From assembly GCF_002362315.1 (NCBI RefSeq), contig NZ_MTZV01000004.1, forward strand, positions 806,001 to 870,000: a stretch of 64,000 nt of DNA, given 5' to 3'. The notes under the pieces were generated by a model that saw nothing but the letters and a program-made list of their open reading frames with translations, was not told the DNA's origin and made no database searches. This DNA comes from Paraburkholderia acidicola. Lineage in GTDB: Bacteria; Pseudomonadota; Gammaproteobacteria; Burkholderiales; Burkholderiaceae. Positions 37,826-46,309 of this stretch are shown here, piece after piece; positions within the stretch are counted from its first letter, which is position 1, and every line of letters begins with the position of its first letter. Both the position numbers and the translations under genes were made by a program.

Positions 37826-37895
37826 AGAAGCGTTGGTTGCAGGGCCCGGCGTGGCGCTATCATCGGAGCACTGTTCACTCGCTCCTGTCCTCCCG

Positions 37896-38594
37896 ATGAC
37901 GCGTCGCGCCGACCGCCTGTTCCAGATCGCCGAATTGCTGCGCGGCCGCCGCCTGACTACGGCGCAGCAGCTTGCCGACTGGCTCGGCATCTCGCTGCGC
38001 ACCGTCTATCGCGATGTCCACGACCTGCAGTTATCGGGCGTACCGATCGAAGGTGAAGCGGGCATCGGCTATCGGCTCAGCCGTGCGGCGAGTCTGCCGC
38101 CACTTACGTTTACCGCCGACGAACTCGCCGCGCTCGCCGCCGGCGCGCGGATGCTCGAATCATGGGGCGGTGCGAGCTTCGCAGGCGGCGCACGCAGTGC
38201 GCTCGCGAAGATCGCCTCCGCAATGCCCGCCGACAAACGCGCCGCACTCGAACGCCTCGCGGTGTTCGCGCCGTCGTTTCATGTCGATCAGGAATTTTTC
38301 GTGAAGGTGGATGCGCTGCATCGCGCGGTCGATTCGCGTCACGTGGTGAGCTTCCCGTATCGCGACCGGCTCGGTGCGCACACGGAACGGCGCGTGTGGC
38401 CGCTCGGGCTCATCTATCTGGGTGGACGCTGGATGGTCGGCGCGTGGTGCGAACTGCGCGAAGACTTTCGCAATTTCGACATCGCCCGTATGGGCGGCGT
38501 GGCGCTGCACGAGACCTTTCCGGACATGAGCGGCCGGCGTCTCGCTGATTATCTGCGGCACATCAACGCACCGAACGAGCCGGTGATACGCTGA
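37896..38594 (+). CDS. HTH-WYL transcriptional regulator (YafY family)
   Basis: 232 aa from the ATG at 37896. An N-terminal DeoR-like winged helix (RLFQIAELLRGRRLTTAQQLADWLGISLRTVYRDV) is followed by a linker and a WYL domain near residues 140-205 (HVVSFPYRDRLGAHTERRVWPLGLIYLGGRWMVGAWCELR). WYL domains bind small ligands or nucleic acid and make the protein ligand-responsive. It ends 18 nt from the convergent pntB stop. The ligand is unknown. Confidence 0.9.
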   Translation: MTRRADRLFQIAELLRGRRLTTAQQLADWLGISLRTVYRDVHDLQLSGVPIEGEAGIGYRLSRAASLPPLTFTADELAALAAGARMLESWGGASFAGGARSALAKIASAMPADKRAALERLAVFAPSFHVDQEFFVKVDALHRAVDSRHVVSFPYRDRLGAHTERRVWPLGLIYLGGRWMVGAWCELREDFRNFDIARMGGVALHETFPDMSGRRLADYLRHINAPNEPVIR

Positions 38595-38612
38595 CGTGCC
38601 GCACGTACCTCT

Positions 38613-40064
38613 TCACTCCACCGCCTTGACCATATCCTCGATGACCTTCTTCGCATCGCCGAAGACCATCATCGTCTTCTCCATATAGAACAGGTCGTTG
38701 TCGAGGCCCGCGTAGCCCGCGGCCATTGATCGTTTATTGACGATCACCGTGCGCGCCTTGTACGCCTCGATGATCGGCATGCCCGCGATCGGCGACTTTG
38801 GATCGTTCTTCGCGGCCGGATTCACCACGTCGTTCGCGCCGAGCACGAGCACCACATCGACCTGGCCGAACTCGCTGTTGATGTCCTCCATCTCGAACAC
38901 CAGGTCGTACGGCACTTCGGCTTCGGCGAGCAGCACGTTCATGTGCCCCGGCATGCGCCCCGCCACCGGATGGATCGCGTAACGCACATCAATGCCCTTC
39001 GCGATCAGCTTGTCGGTGAGTTCCTTCAGCGCATGCTGCGCGCGTGCCACGGCAAGTCCGTAACCCGGCACGATCACGACGGTTTCGGCGTTGCCGAGCA
39101 TGAACGATGCATCGTCGGCGGAACCGGACTTCACTGGGCGTTGCTCCTGCGCACCCGCCGCCACCGCGCCCGGTTCGGCGCCGAAGCCGCCCAGCAGCAC
39201 GTTGAAGAACGAGCGGTTCATCGCGTGACACATGATGTACGACAGGATCGCCCCCGACGAGCCGACCAGCGACCCTGCGATGATCAGCATCGGGTTGTTC
39301 AGCGAGAAGCCGATCCCCGCCGCCGCCCAGCCCGAGTACGAGTTGAGCATCGACACGACCACCGGCATATCCGCGCCGCCGATCGGGATGATGATCAGCA
39401 CCCCGAGCGCGAACGCGATCACCGTCATGATGATGAACGGCAACCAGGCCTGCGTCAGGAAGAAGATCACGCCGAAGCCGAGCATCGCGATCGCGAGCAT
39501 CAGGTTCAGCAGATGCTGCCCCGCGTAGACGACCGGCGCGCCCTGGAACAGCCGGAACTTGTACTTGCCCGACAGCTTGCCGAACGCAATCACCGAGCCG
39601 CTGAACGTGATCGCGCCAACGAACGTCCCGATGAACAGTTCGATCCGGTTGCCGTACGGCAGGAAGCCGGCATAGGGCGCATCCTCGATACCGATCCCGA
39701 ACGCGGCCGGCTCGCAGACCACCGCATACGCGATACAGACCGCGGCGAGACCGATCAGCGAGTGCATCGCCGCGACGAGTTCCGGCATCTTCGTCATCTC
39801 GACGCGTGCCGCGACGAACGCACCAATCGCCCCGCCTACTACCAGCGCGCCCAGCAGCAGCGACAGCCCGAGCGTGAGGTTCGAACCGAGCACCGAGGCC
39901 TGTTTGACGATCAGCGCAACGGTGGTGAGGATCGCGATCGCCATCCCCGTCATGCCGAACACATTACCGGCGCGCGCGCTCTTCGGATTCGACAGCCCCT
40001 TGAGCGCCTGGATGAAACACACCGATGCGACGAGGTACAGCAGCGTAACGACGTCGATACTCAT
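38613..40064 (-). CDS. pntB: NAD(P) transhydrogenase subunit beta PntB
   Basis: 483 aa. It holds eight to nine membrane helices and the NADP(H)-binding domain III of the proton-translocating transhydrogenase that makes NADPH from NADH. Domain III is recognised by VVIVPGYGLAVARAQHALKEL, RYAIHPVAGRMPGHMNVLLAEA, DVVLVLGANDVVNPAA and VNKRSMAAGYAGLDN. The start ATG directly abuts the pntAB stop (40064/40065). Domain order across the three genes is the split form typical of betaproteobacteria. Confidence 0.97.
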   Translation of the reverse strand: MSIDVVTLLYLVASVCFIQALKGLSNPKSARAGNVFGMTGMAIAILTTVALIVKQASVLGSNLTLGLSLLLGALVVGGAIGAFVAARVEMTKMPELVAAMHSLIGLAAVCIAYAVVCEPAAFGIGIEDAPYAGFLPYGNRIELFIGTFVGAITFSGSVIAFGKLSGKYKFRLFQGAPVVYAGQHLLNLMLAIAMLGFGVIFFLTQAWLPFIIMTVIAFALGVLIIIPIGGADMPVVVSMLNSYSGWAAAGIGFSLNNPMLIIAGSLVGSSGAILSYIMCHAMNRSFFNVLLGGFGAEPGAVAAGAQEQRPVKSGSADDASFMLGNAETVVIVPGYGLAVARAQHALKELTDKLIAKGIDVRYAIHPVAGRMPGHMNVLLAEAEVPYDLVFEMEDINSEFGQVDVVLVLGANDVVNPAAKNDPKSPIAGMPIIEAYKARTVIVNKRSMAAGYAGLDNDLFYMEKTMMVFGDAKKVIEDMVKAVE

Positions 40065-40391
40065 TTACGCACCCTCCTTGGCCGCACTGGCGAGCTTCTT
40101 CGGTTCCTTCTTGCGGAACATCTCGAGCATGCGCCGGGTGACAAGGAAACCGCCGAACACGTTGACAGCCGCGAGCAGCACCGCCAGCGTGCCGAAGAAC
40201 TTGCCAGGCCCGCCGATCGTGAGCCCGGCCGCGAGCATCGCACCGACGATCACGATCGCAGAGATCGCGTTGGTTACGGCCATCAGCGGGGTGTGCAGGG
40301 CCGGTGTCACGTTCCAGACGACGTGATAGCCGACGTAGATTGCCAGCACGAAGATGATCAGGTCGATCACGGTGTGGTTGATGACTTCCAT
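40065..40391 (-). CDS. pntAB: NAD(P) transhydrogenase subunit alpha part 2 (PntAB)
   Basis: 108 aa with four hydrophobic segments ([68 protein letters not shown]), the membrane part that is fused to domain I in E. coli PntA. The C-terminal tail is Lys-rich. It lies 12 nt after pntAA and touches pntB. Confidence 0.96.
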   Translation of the reverse strand: MEVINHTVIDLIIFVLAIYVGYHVVWNVTPALHTPLMAVTNAISAIVIVGAMLAAGLTIGGPGKFFGTLAVLLAAVNVFGGFLVTRRMLEMFRKKEPKKLASAAKEGA

Positions 40392-40403
40392 CGCCGCTCC
40401 TCT

Positions 40404-41546
40404 TTATGGTTTGCGCGTGACGGCGCCGTCGCGAGCCAGCAGCGTGGCCGCGACGATGTCGTCCGCGAGATCGATGTTCAGGGTGCCTTCTTTCGTGACG
40501 ATTAGCTTCAGGAAATCGAGCAGGTTGCGTGCGTAGAGCGACGATGCATCGGCGGCGACCATCGATGCCAGGTTCGTATAGCCGACGATCTGCACGCCGT
40601 GCTTCGTCACGACCTGGTCCGCTTCGGTAAGTGGACAGTTGCCGCCGCGCCGGCCTTCGTACTCCGCGCCGCGGCCGGCCGCGAGATCGACGAGCACGGA
40701 GCCGGGCTTCATCGCTTGCACGGTTTCGACGGAGATCAGTGTCGGTGCGGGACGCCCTGGGATCAACGCGGTGCTGATGACGATGTCGGCCTGCTTTGCG
40801 CGTTCGTGGACGAGTGCGGACTGGCGCGTGAGCCAGCTTGGCGGCATCGGCCGCGCATAGCCACCGACGCCTTGCGCGGCATCGCGCTCCTCGTCGGTTT
40901 CATACGGCACATCGAGGAATTTCGCACCAAGCGATTCGATCTGCTCTTTCACGGCCGGGCGCACGTCCGATGCTTCGATCACCGAGCCGAGGCGCTTTGC
41001 CGTAGCGATCGCCTGCAGACCCGCGACGCCCGCACCGAGAATCAGCACGCGGGCGGCCTTCACGGTGCCTGCGGCAGTCATCAGCATCGGCATGAAGCGC
41101 GGATACAGCGTGGCGGCGAGCAACACGGCCTTATAACCCGCGATGTTCGCCTGCGACGACAGCACATCGAGGCTTTGCGCACGCGTGGTACGCGGCGCGG
41201 CTTCGAGCGCGAACGCAGTCACGCCGGCCGCAGCGAGTTTCGCGGCGTTGTCGGCATTGAACGGATCGAGCATGCCGACGAGTACGGCGCCGCGTTTGAG
41301 CTGCGGGAGTTCGGCTTCGGTGGGGGACTGGACCTTGAGGACGAGATCGGCGCCGAATGCGGCGGCTACATCGACGATCTCGGCGCCGGCAGCGGTAAAG
41401 GCTTCGTCGGGAAAGCTGGCGCCGTTACCGGCACCGCTCTGAACCGTGACCCGATGGCCCTGCGCGACGTATTTCTTCACGGTCTCGGGCGTCGCGGCGA
41501 CGCGGGTTTCATGCGCGCGCGTCTCGGCTGGCACTCCGATGTGCAT
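40404..41546 (-). CDS. pntAA: NAD(P) transhydrogenase subunit alpha part 1 (PntAA)
   Basis: 380 aa from the ATG at 41546. It is the soluble NAD(H)-binding domain I, related to alanine dehydrogenase. The conserved VPAETRAHETRVAATPETV opens the protein, VLILGAGVAGLQAIATAKRLG is the NAD-binding Rossmann loop, and PGSVLVDLAAGRGAEYEG follows. The frame is open 43 codons further upstream without family character; GAGGAGGATTCAACG precedes the chosen ATG. It heads the pnt operon. Confidence 0.96.
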   Translation of the reverse strand: MHIGVPAETRAHETRVAATPETVKKYVAQGHRVTVQSGAGNGASFPDEAFTAAGAEIVDVAAAFGADLVLKVQSPTEAELPQLKRGAVLVGMLDPFNADNAAKLAAAGVTAFALEAAPRTTRAQSLDVLSSQANIAGYKAVLLAATLYPRFMPMLMTAAGTVKAARVLILGAGVAGLQAIATAKRLGSVIEASDVRPAVKEQIESLGAKFLDVPYETDEERDAAQGVGGYARPMPPSWLTRQSALVHERAKQADIVISTALIPGRPAPTLISVETVQAMKPGSVLVDLAAGRGAEYEGRRGGNCPLTEADQVVTKHGVQIVGYTNLASMVAADASSLYARNLLDFLKLIVTKEGTLNIDLADDIVAATLLARDGAVTRKP

Positions 41547-41900
41547 CGTTGAATCCTCCTCGACCTTCCTGTGAATTGCCGACGAGGCCCGCCGGCTTGC
41601 TGGTGCAACGGCTACGGGTGTCCACTTTAACCGAAATTCCCGTGCCGGCTGGCAGCCTGGGGTTTGTATTGGCATGGGGTTTATGCCAATCGGCTGGGTT
41701 TGGCTTTTACCTCTCCGTCGGCTTTATTTTTTCTCCGTACGGACTGGCCGTCCGGCCGTCTGGCCAGGCCGCCCGCGTTGCGGCAATGTTGCAATCCGCC
41801 CACAGCTCCCGCGGACGTGCTTCCGGAAGATCGCCCGCCGTTGTCTGGACGACCGATATCCAACGTATACTTTCGCCGGATTCCATAAAAGGCAGATGTG
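41547..41900. other. 354-nt divergent region pntAA / gst with an 8-bp inverted repeat
   Basis: ATTGGCAT (41668-41675) and ATGCCAAT (41683-41690) form a dyad with a 7-nt spacer about 120 nt upstream of pntAA. A TATACT (41866-41871) with TTGTCT at 41841-41846 (19-bp spacing) could be the gst promoter, 30 nt before its start. No ORF is supported. Confidence 0.5.
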
Positions 41901-42512
41901 ATGAAACTCATCGGTTCGCTGGCGAGCCCGTTTGTCCGCAAGGCGCGGATCGTACTCGCCGAAAAGAAGATCGACTACAAGCTGGTGCTCGAGAACGTCT
42001 GGGCGCCGGACACCACCATTCACACCTTCAATCCGATCGGCAAGGTGCCGTGCCTGATCATGGAAGACGGCGAGGCCGTGTTCGATTCGCGTGTGATCTG
42101 CGAGTACGTCGATACGCTGTCGCCGGTCGGCAAGCTGATTCCGCAGTCGGGTAGGGAACGTGTCGAAGTGCGCTGCTGGGAGGCGCTCGCGGACGGGATA
42201 CTCGAAGCCGCGGTGTTGATCCGCCTTGAAAATGTGCTGCGTCCTGCCGACCGTCGCGACGACGCGTGGCTTGTACGCCAGCAGCGCAAGATCGATGAAG
42301 GTCTGATTGCGATGACGCAGGGGCTCGGCAGCAAGACGTGGTGCGCCGGCAATCACTACACGCTGGCGGACATCGCGCTCGGTTGCGCGCTCGGTTATCT
42401 GGACTTCCGGATGCCCGAGATCAACTGGCGCGAAGCGCATCCGAATCTCGACAAACACTTTCAGAAACTGACGCAGCGGCCGTCGTTCGTCGATACCTTT
42501 CCGTCAGATTGA
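41901..42512 (+). CDS. Glutathione S-transferase family protein
   Basis: 203 aa. The N-terminal thioredoxin-fold domain shows the catalytic-loop serine in GSLASPFVRKARIVLAEKKI and the glutathione-binding PIGKVPCLIMEDGEAVFDSRVICEYVD. The all-helical C-terminal domain has ADIALGCALGYLDFR, the N-capping motif region. A GTG three bases upstream (41898) is in frame, but the ATG at 41901 is more typical. Substrate unknown; similar to YibF-type GSTs. It converges on the FMN glutamate-synthase-like gene across a terminator. Confidence 0.9.
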   Translation: MKLIGSLASPFVRKARIVLAEKKIDYKLVLENVWAPDTTIHTFNPIGKVPCLIMEDGEAVFDSRVICEYVDTLSPVGKLIPQSGRERVEVRCWEALADGILEAAVLIRLENVLRPADRRDDAWLVRQQRKIDEGLIAMTQGLGSKTWCAGNHYTLADIALGCALGYLDFRMPEINWREAHPNLDKHFQKLTQRPSFVDTFPSD

Positions 42513-42568
42513 AGCCGTCGCCGCGAGCGTGGCCGTTGCGGTCACGCTGCGGCCGACTCATCGCTGTG

Positions 42569-42616
42569 CGGGAAAAACCGCCTGCGGCGAACTCAACGCC
42601 GCAGGCGATTTTCCCG
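42569..42616. terminator. Bidirectional terminator between gst and the glutamate-synthase-like gene
   Basis: A long stem CGGGAAAA..CGCCTGCGGCG (42569-42589) / CGCCGCAGGCG..TTTTCCCG (42597-42616) with a 7-nt loop AACTCAA lies between convergent genes. The A and T tracts lie inside the lower stem, so either strand can end in T-rich sequence. Confidence 0.8.
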
Positions 42617-42633
42617 TGCTGCCGGATTAACGC

Positions 42634-44244
42634 TCAGGCCGCCGCAGTTTCAAGCGCCGGCGCAAACGAATCGCTGCGCGCCACCGGCCACCACTTCTCG
42701 TAGAGCGAGAACCGGTAATTGCCGTTGATCAGATCGTTCGGCTCGAGATACTTGAGCAGATCGGACATCAGACGCACTTCGTGAGACGACACGCGCCGCA
42801 CGATGTGATGCGCACGCAGGTCCGACGGGTGATGCAAGCCCGCCGCCTGAATGATTTCCTGCAAGGCATGCAGCGTGTTGTGATGGAAGCTGAACACGCG
42901 GTCCGACTTGTCGGGCACGACGACCGCGCGCTGACGCACCGGGTCTTGCGTCGCGACGCCGGTCGGACAGCGGCCCGTATGGCAGGTCTGCGCCTGAATG
43001 CAACCGACCGCAAACATGAAGCCGCGCGCCGCGTTGACCCAGTCCGCGCCGATCGCCAGCGTCTTGGCGATATCGAAGGCGGTGATCATCTTGCCGCTCG
43101 CGCCGATCCGGATACGATCGCGCAAACCCGCGCCGACGAGCGTGTTATGCACGAGCAACAGCCCTTCTTGCAGCGGCACGCCGATGTGATCGGTGAATTC
43201 GAGTGGCGCCGCACCGGTACCGCCTTCCGCGCCGTCGACGACAATGAAGTCCGGCAGGATGCCTGTTTCCAGCATGGCCTTCGCGATGCCGAAGAATTCC
43301 CACGGATGGCCGATACACAGCTTGAAGCCAGTCGGCTTGCCGCCGGACAGACGCCGTAGTCGCTCGACGAATTCGAGTAATCCGCGCGGTGTCGAAAACT
43401 CTGAGTGGGTAGCGGGCGAGATGCAATCGCGTCCCATCGGCACGCCACGCGTTTCGGCGATTTCGGGGGTGATCTTCGCGGCCGGCAGCACACCGCCATG
43501 CCCGGGCTTCGCGCCTTGCGAGAGCTTCACCTCGATCATCTTCACCTGCGGCTCGTGCGCCTGCTTCGCGAATTTATCGGGGTTGAAACTGCCGTCGTCG
43601 TTACGGCAACCAAAGTAACCCGACGCGATTTCCCAGATGATGTCGCCGCCGTGCTCGCGGTGATACTTCGACATCGAACCTTCACCCGTGTCGTGCGCGA
43701 AATTACCTTTCTTCGCACCGAGGTTCAGCGCCATGATCGCGTTCGCCGACAGCGAACCGAAGCTCATCGCGGACACGTTGAAGATCGACAGCGAGTACGG
43801 TTGCTCGCGTGTCTCGCCGACCAGGATACGAAAATCGTGCCCGTCGATTTTGGTCGGCGCAAGCGAATGGCTGATCCATTCGTGACCGGTTGCTTTCACA
43901 TCGAGTTCAGTGCCATACGGACGGCTGTCGACTTCGTTCTTCGAGCGCTGATAGACGATGCTGCGCTGTGCGCGCGAGAACGGTTTTTCGTCGGTGTCGT
44001 CCTCGATGAAGTACTGACGGATCTCCGGACGAATGAACTCGAACATGAAGCGGAAGTGGCCCCACAGCGGGTAATTGCGCAGGATCGCGTGGTGCTCTTG
44101 CGTCAGATCGAAGATGCCGAGCCCGACCAGCAGCACGGGCACGATGATCCAGAACCACGACAGGTGATGCAGCGAGGCAAGCGCCCCGCAGGCGACGACC
44201 AGTAGCACCGCGCACCACATGGCCAGATAGCGTCGATAAAACAT
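42634..44244 (-). CDS. FMN-binding glutamate synthase family protein, membrane-anchored
   Basis: 536 aa. Two N-terminal hydrophobic segments (YLAMWCAVLLVVACGALASL; FWIIVPVLLVGLGIFDL) anchor a domain equal to the FMN/synthase domain of glutamate synthase. Visible features are MSFGSLSANAIMALNLGAK, KIDGHDFRILVG, the FMN-site segment VDGAEGGTGAAPLEF and the 3Fe-4S cysteines in GCIQAQTCHTGRCPTGVATQ. The glutaminase domain of GltB is missing and no gltD partner is adjacent. It is therefore not an ordinary GOGAT; a redox function with another donor is likely but unproven. The gene seems monocistronic. Confidence 0.85.
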   Translation of the reverse strand: MFYRRYLAMWCAVLLVVACGALASLHHLSWFWIIVPVLLVGLGIFDLTQEHHAILRNYPLWGHFRFMFEFIRPEIRQYFIEDDTDEKPFSRAQRSIVYQRSKNEVDSRPYGTELDVKATGHEWISHSLAPTKIDGHDFRILVGETREQPYSLSIFNVSAMSFGSLSANAIMALNLGAKKGNFAHDTGEGSMSKYHREHGGDIIWEIASGYFGCRNDDGSFNPDKFAKQAHEPQVKMIEVKLSQGAKPGHGGVLPAAKITPEIAETRGVPMGRDCISPATHSEFSTPRGLLEFVERLRRLSGGKPTGFKLCIGHPWEFFGIAKAMLETGILPDFIVVDGAEGGTGAAPLEFTDHIGVPLQEGLLLVHNTLVGAGLRDRIRIGASGKMITAFDIAKTLAIGADWVNAARGFMFAVGCIQAQTCHTGRCPTGVATQDPVRQRAVVVPDKSDRVFSFHHNTLHALQEIIQAAGLHHPSDLRAHHIVRRVSSHEVRLMSDLLKYLEPNDLINGNYRFSLYEKWWPVARSDSFAPALETAAA

Positions 44245-44411
44245 GGGGGCTCCGTTGCAGTGAGTCCCCGCGGCGGGATCGTCAGGTTCGGGTACGGCAG
44301 GGATCCGTTGCGGGGTGGGACGAACGACTGCTCATTTTGTTGTGAAGGTGCAGCGTACCGCAGATGCGCGCGGTACGCCGCCAAGCTGCCGCGCACGAAA
44401 CTTCCCGAAGC

Positions 44412-45557
44412 TCAGCGCGCCGTCAATAGCGCGGCTTGCTGCGGCCGGCGCACAGCGGGTTGCGCCGTGGTTGCGTGCTCGATGATGCCGCCGCCAAGAC
44501 AAACATCGCCATCGTAGAGCACCGCGGATTGCCCCGGTGTGACAGCCCACTGCGGATCGTCGAAATGCAGTTCGAAGGTGCGGCCGCTATCGTCCGCGGC
44601 ATCGAACGTACAAGCTGCGTCGGCCTGGCGGTAACGCGTCTTGGCGCCGCACGCGAAACCTTCCGCGGGCGCATGGCCCGCCACCCAGCTCGTGTTGCCG
44701 GCGACGAGCGTACGGCTCAGCAGCCACGGATGGTCGTGGCCCTGCACGACGTACAGCGTGTTCGACGCCATGTCCTTGCCGGCGACGAACCACGGCTCGC
44801 CGCTGCCATCCCGGCTGCCGCCGAGACCGATGCCCTTGCGCTGGCCGAACGTATAGAACGCAAGACCGATGTGCTCGCCGACCAGCTCGCCGTCGGGGGT
44901 CTTCATCGGGCCGGGTTGGGTCGGCAGATAGCGGTTCAGGAAATCGCGGAACGGCCGTTCGCCGATGAAGCAGATGCCTGTGGAATCTTTCTTCTTTGCG
45001 TTCGGCAGACCGATCTGCTCGGCGATCTCACGGACCTTCGTCTTCGGGATTTCGCCGAGCGGGAACATCGTGCGCGATAACTGCGCCTGGTTCAGACGAT
45101 GCAGGAAGTACGACTGGTCTTTCGTGAGGTCCTTCGCTTTAAGCAGCTCATGGCGACCGTCGATTTCGCGCACGCGCGCGTAGTGGCCGGTTGCGATGGT
45201 TTCCGCACCGAGCGACATCGCGTGATCGAGGAACGCCTTGAACTTGATTTCCGCGTTGCAGAGCACATCGGGGTTCGGGGTGCGGCCGGCCGAGTACTCG
45301 CGTAGGAATTCGGCGAATACACGGTCCTTGTATTCGGCGGCGAAGTTGACGGCTTCGACATCGATGCCGATCAGGTCGGCGACCGAAACGACGTCGATCC
45401 AGTCTTCACGGGTCGAGCAGTATTCGCTGTCGTCGTCATCTTCCCAGTTCTTCATGAAGAGACCGACGACGTCGTACCCCTGCTCCTTGAGCAGCCACGC
45501 GGTGACCGACGAATCGACGCCGCCTGACATACCTACTACGACTTTCTGCTTGCTCAT
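44412..45557 (-). CDS. mnmA: tRNA-uridine 2-sulfurtransferase MnmA
   Basis: 381 aa. It thiolates U34 of tRNA-Lys/Glu/Gln using ATP and a persulfide relay. The PP-loop SGGVDSS is at residues 11-17, and the two catalytic cysteines are Cys100 (NPDVLC) and Cys196 ([12 protein letters not shown]). The start ATG at 45557 overlaps the end of the upstream Nudix gene by ATGA; the frame open further upstream belongs to that gene's alternate phase. A C-terminal barrel with QAALLTAR ends the protein. Confidence 0.97.
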   Translation of the reverse strand: MSKQKVVVGMSGGVDSSVTAWLLKEQGYDVVGLFMKNWEDDDDSEYCSTREDWIDVVSVADLIGIDVEAVNFAAEYKDRVFAEFLREYSAGRTPNPDVLCNAEIKFKAFLDHAMSLGAETIATGHYARVREIDGRHELLKAKDLTKDQSYFLHRLNQAQLSRTMFPLGEIPKTKVREIAEQIGLPNAKKKDSTGICFIGERPFRDFLNRYLPTQPGPMKTPDGELVGEHIGLAFYTFGQRKGIGLGGSRDGSGEPWFVAGKDMASNTLYVVQGHDHPWLLSRTLVAGNTSWVAGHAPAEGFACGAKTRYRQADAACTFDAADDSGRTFELHFDDPQWAVTPGQSAVLYDGDVCLGGGIIEHATTAQPAVRRPQQAALLTAR

Positions 45558-46069
45558 GGGTTGCCTGACTTGCTTGATGCGGAGGGCGCGACCGCGTGCG
45601 TGTGGACGAGATCGAGCGGAAAACGCCGGCCCGCGAGGTAGTCGTCGACGCAGCGCATCACGAGCGGCGTGCGATGCCGTTCGGGACAGGCGCGGAGCTC
45701 GTCGGCGGTCATCCACAGGGTGCGGACGATGTCCGGATCGAGGGCTCGTTCATCCAGCGCTTCTGCAGCCTGCCCGCAGAAGGTGAAGCGCAGGTAGGTG
45801 GTGCCTGTGCTGTCGCTGCTGCCTTTGCTGCCTGCCGTCGGCTCGAAATGCGTCATGTAGATGCCAACCAGTGCGTCGGGCGCGAACGGATGCGCCGATT
45901 CTTCTAGCGTTTCTCGGGATGCTGCTTCTACCAGCGTTTCGCCTGCTTCGAGATGGCCGGCTGGCTGGTTGAGCCGCAGCCCGGCGGGCGTATGTTCCTC
46001 GACCAGCAGGAAGCGGCCATCGCGCTCGATGACGGCGGCGACTGTGACGTGGGGGGCCCATGTTTCCAT
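45554..46069 (-). CDS. Nudix hydrolase (NudJ/phosphatase-like), upstream of mnmA
   Basis: 171 aa. The Nudix box reads [23 protein letters not shown] (G-x5-E-x7-R-E-x2-E-E core), preceded by [19 protein letters not shown]. In E. coli nudJ (ymfB) is also next to mnmA, and NudJ hydrolyses nucleoside di- and triphosphates and hydroxymethylpyrimidine pyrophosphate. The ATG at 46069 has no Shine-Dalgarno; a TAAAAT -10 (46078-46083, minus strand) ends 8 nt before it, which suggests a leaderless or very short-leader mRNA. It overlaps mnmA by 4 nt. Confidence 0.9.
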   Translation of the reverse strand: METWAPHVTVAAVIERDGRFLLVEEHTPAGLRLNQPAGHLEAGETLVEAASRETLEESAHPFAPDALVGIYMTHFEPTAGSKGSSDSTGTTYLRFTFCGQAAEALDERALDPDIVRTLWMTADELRACPERHRTPLVMRCVDDYLAGRRFPLDLVHTHAVAPSASSKSGNP

Positions 46070-46077
46070 GGGGGCGT

Positions 46078-46083
46078 ATTTTA
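46078..46083 (-). promoter_or_regulatory. Likely -10 of the Nudix-mnmA operon
   Basis: TAAAAT on the minus strand, preceded by TG (TGTAAAAT). It ends 8 nt upstream of the ATG, so transcription would begin at or next to the start codon. Confidence 0.45.
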
Positions 46084-46149
46084 CAGGGTTTGGGGGTTTG
46101 GCTCAGGGGGCGGGGTTTTTGCTGTTTGTCCCTGCCGGGGGGGCCTGGC

Positions 46150-46221
46150 GGCGGGTTCTTGTTTGGCTGGGCCGGGGGCTTCTTGTTGGCGCCTCGCGGC
46201 TGGTTCTTGTTTGCCTGCACA
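46150..46221. repeat. Three imperfect 24-nt tandem repeats
   Basis: Units start at 46150, 46174 and 46198, sharing the core GG(C/G)(G/T)G(G/C)TTCTTGTT. They lie in the 237-nt divergent gap between the Nudix gene and pepP. On the minus strand they would read as Asn-Lys-Asn/Lys-Pro-Pro units, but no supported start or ribosome binding site exists there. Possibly a remnant of a coding repeat or a slippage tract. Confidence 0.65.
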
Positions 46222-46270
46222 GGCGGCGGCACGGCAAGAACAGACACTGCCGCCCGCATGCAGCGGCACC

Positions 46271-46309
46271 CTGAACGACCTCCACATAGAGCGCTACAAT
46301 CGCACGATG
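46271..46309 (+). promoter_or_regulatory. pepP promoter giving a leaderless transcript
   Basis: CTGAAC (46271-46276), 18 bp, TACAAT (46295-46300), then six nucleotides to the ATG at 46307. Transcription would start at the A of the start codon. There is no Shine-Dalgarno sequence upstream of the ATG. Confidence 0.5.

Noticed and set aside
38943..40505. 520-codon plus-strand frame antisense to pntB and pntAB.
   Set aside because: Asp/His/Arg-rich shadow with no start signal; the transhydrogenase genes on the other strand are certain.
45750..46259. Open frame on the minus strand covering the 24-nt repeats and reading Asn-Lys-Pro-rich.
   Set aside because: It overlaps the Nudix gene in another frame, has no ribosome binding site, and the Nudix frame has clear family motifs.
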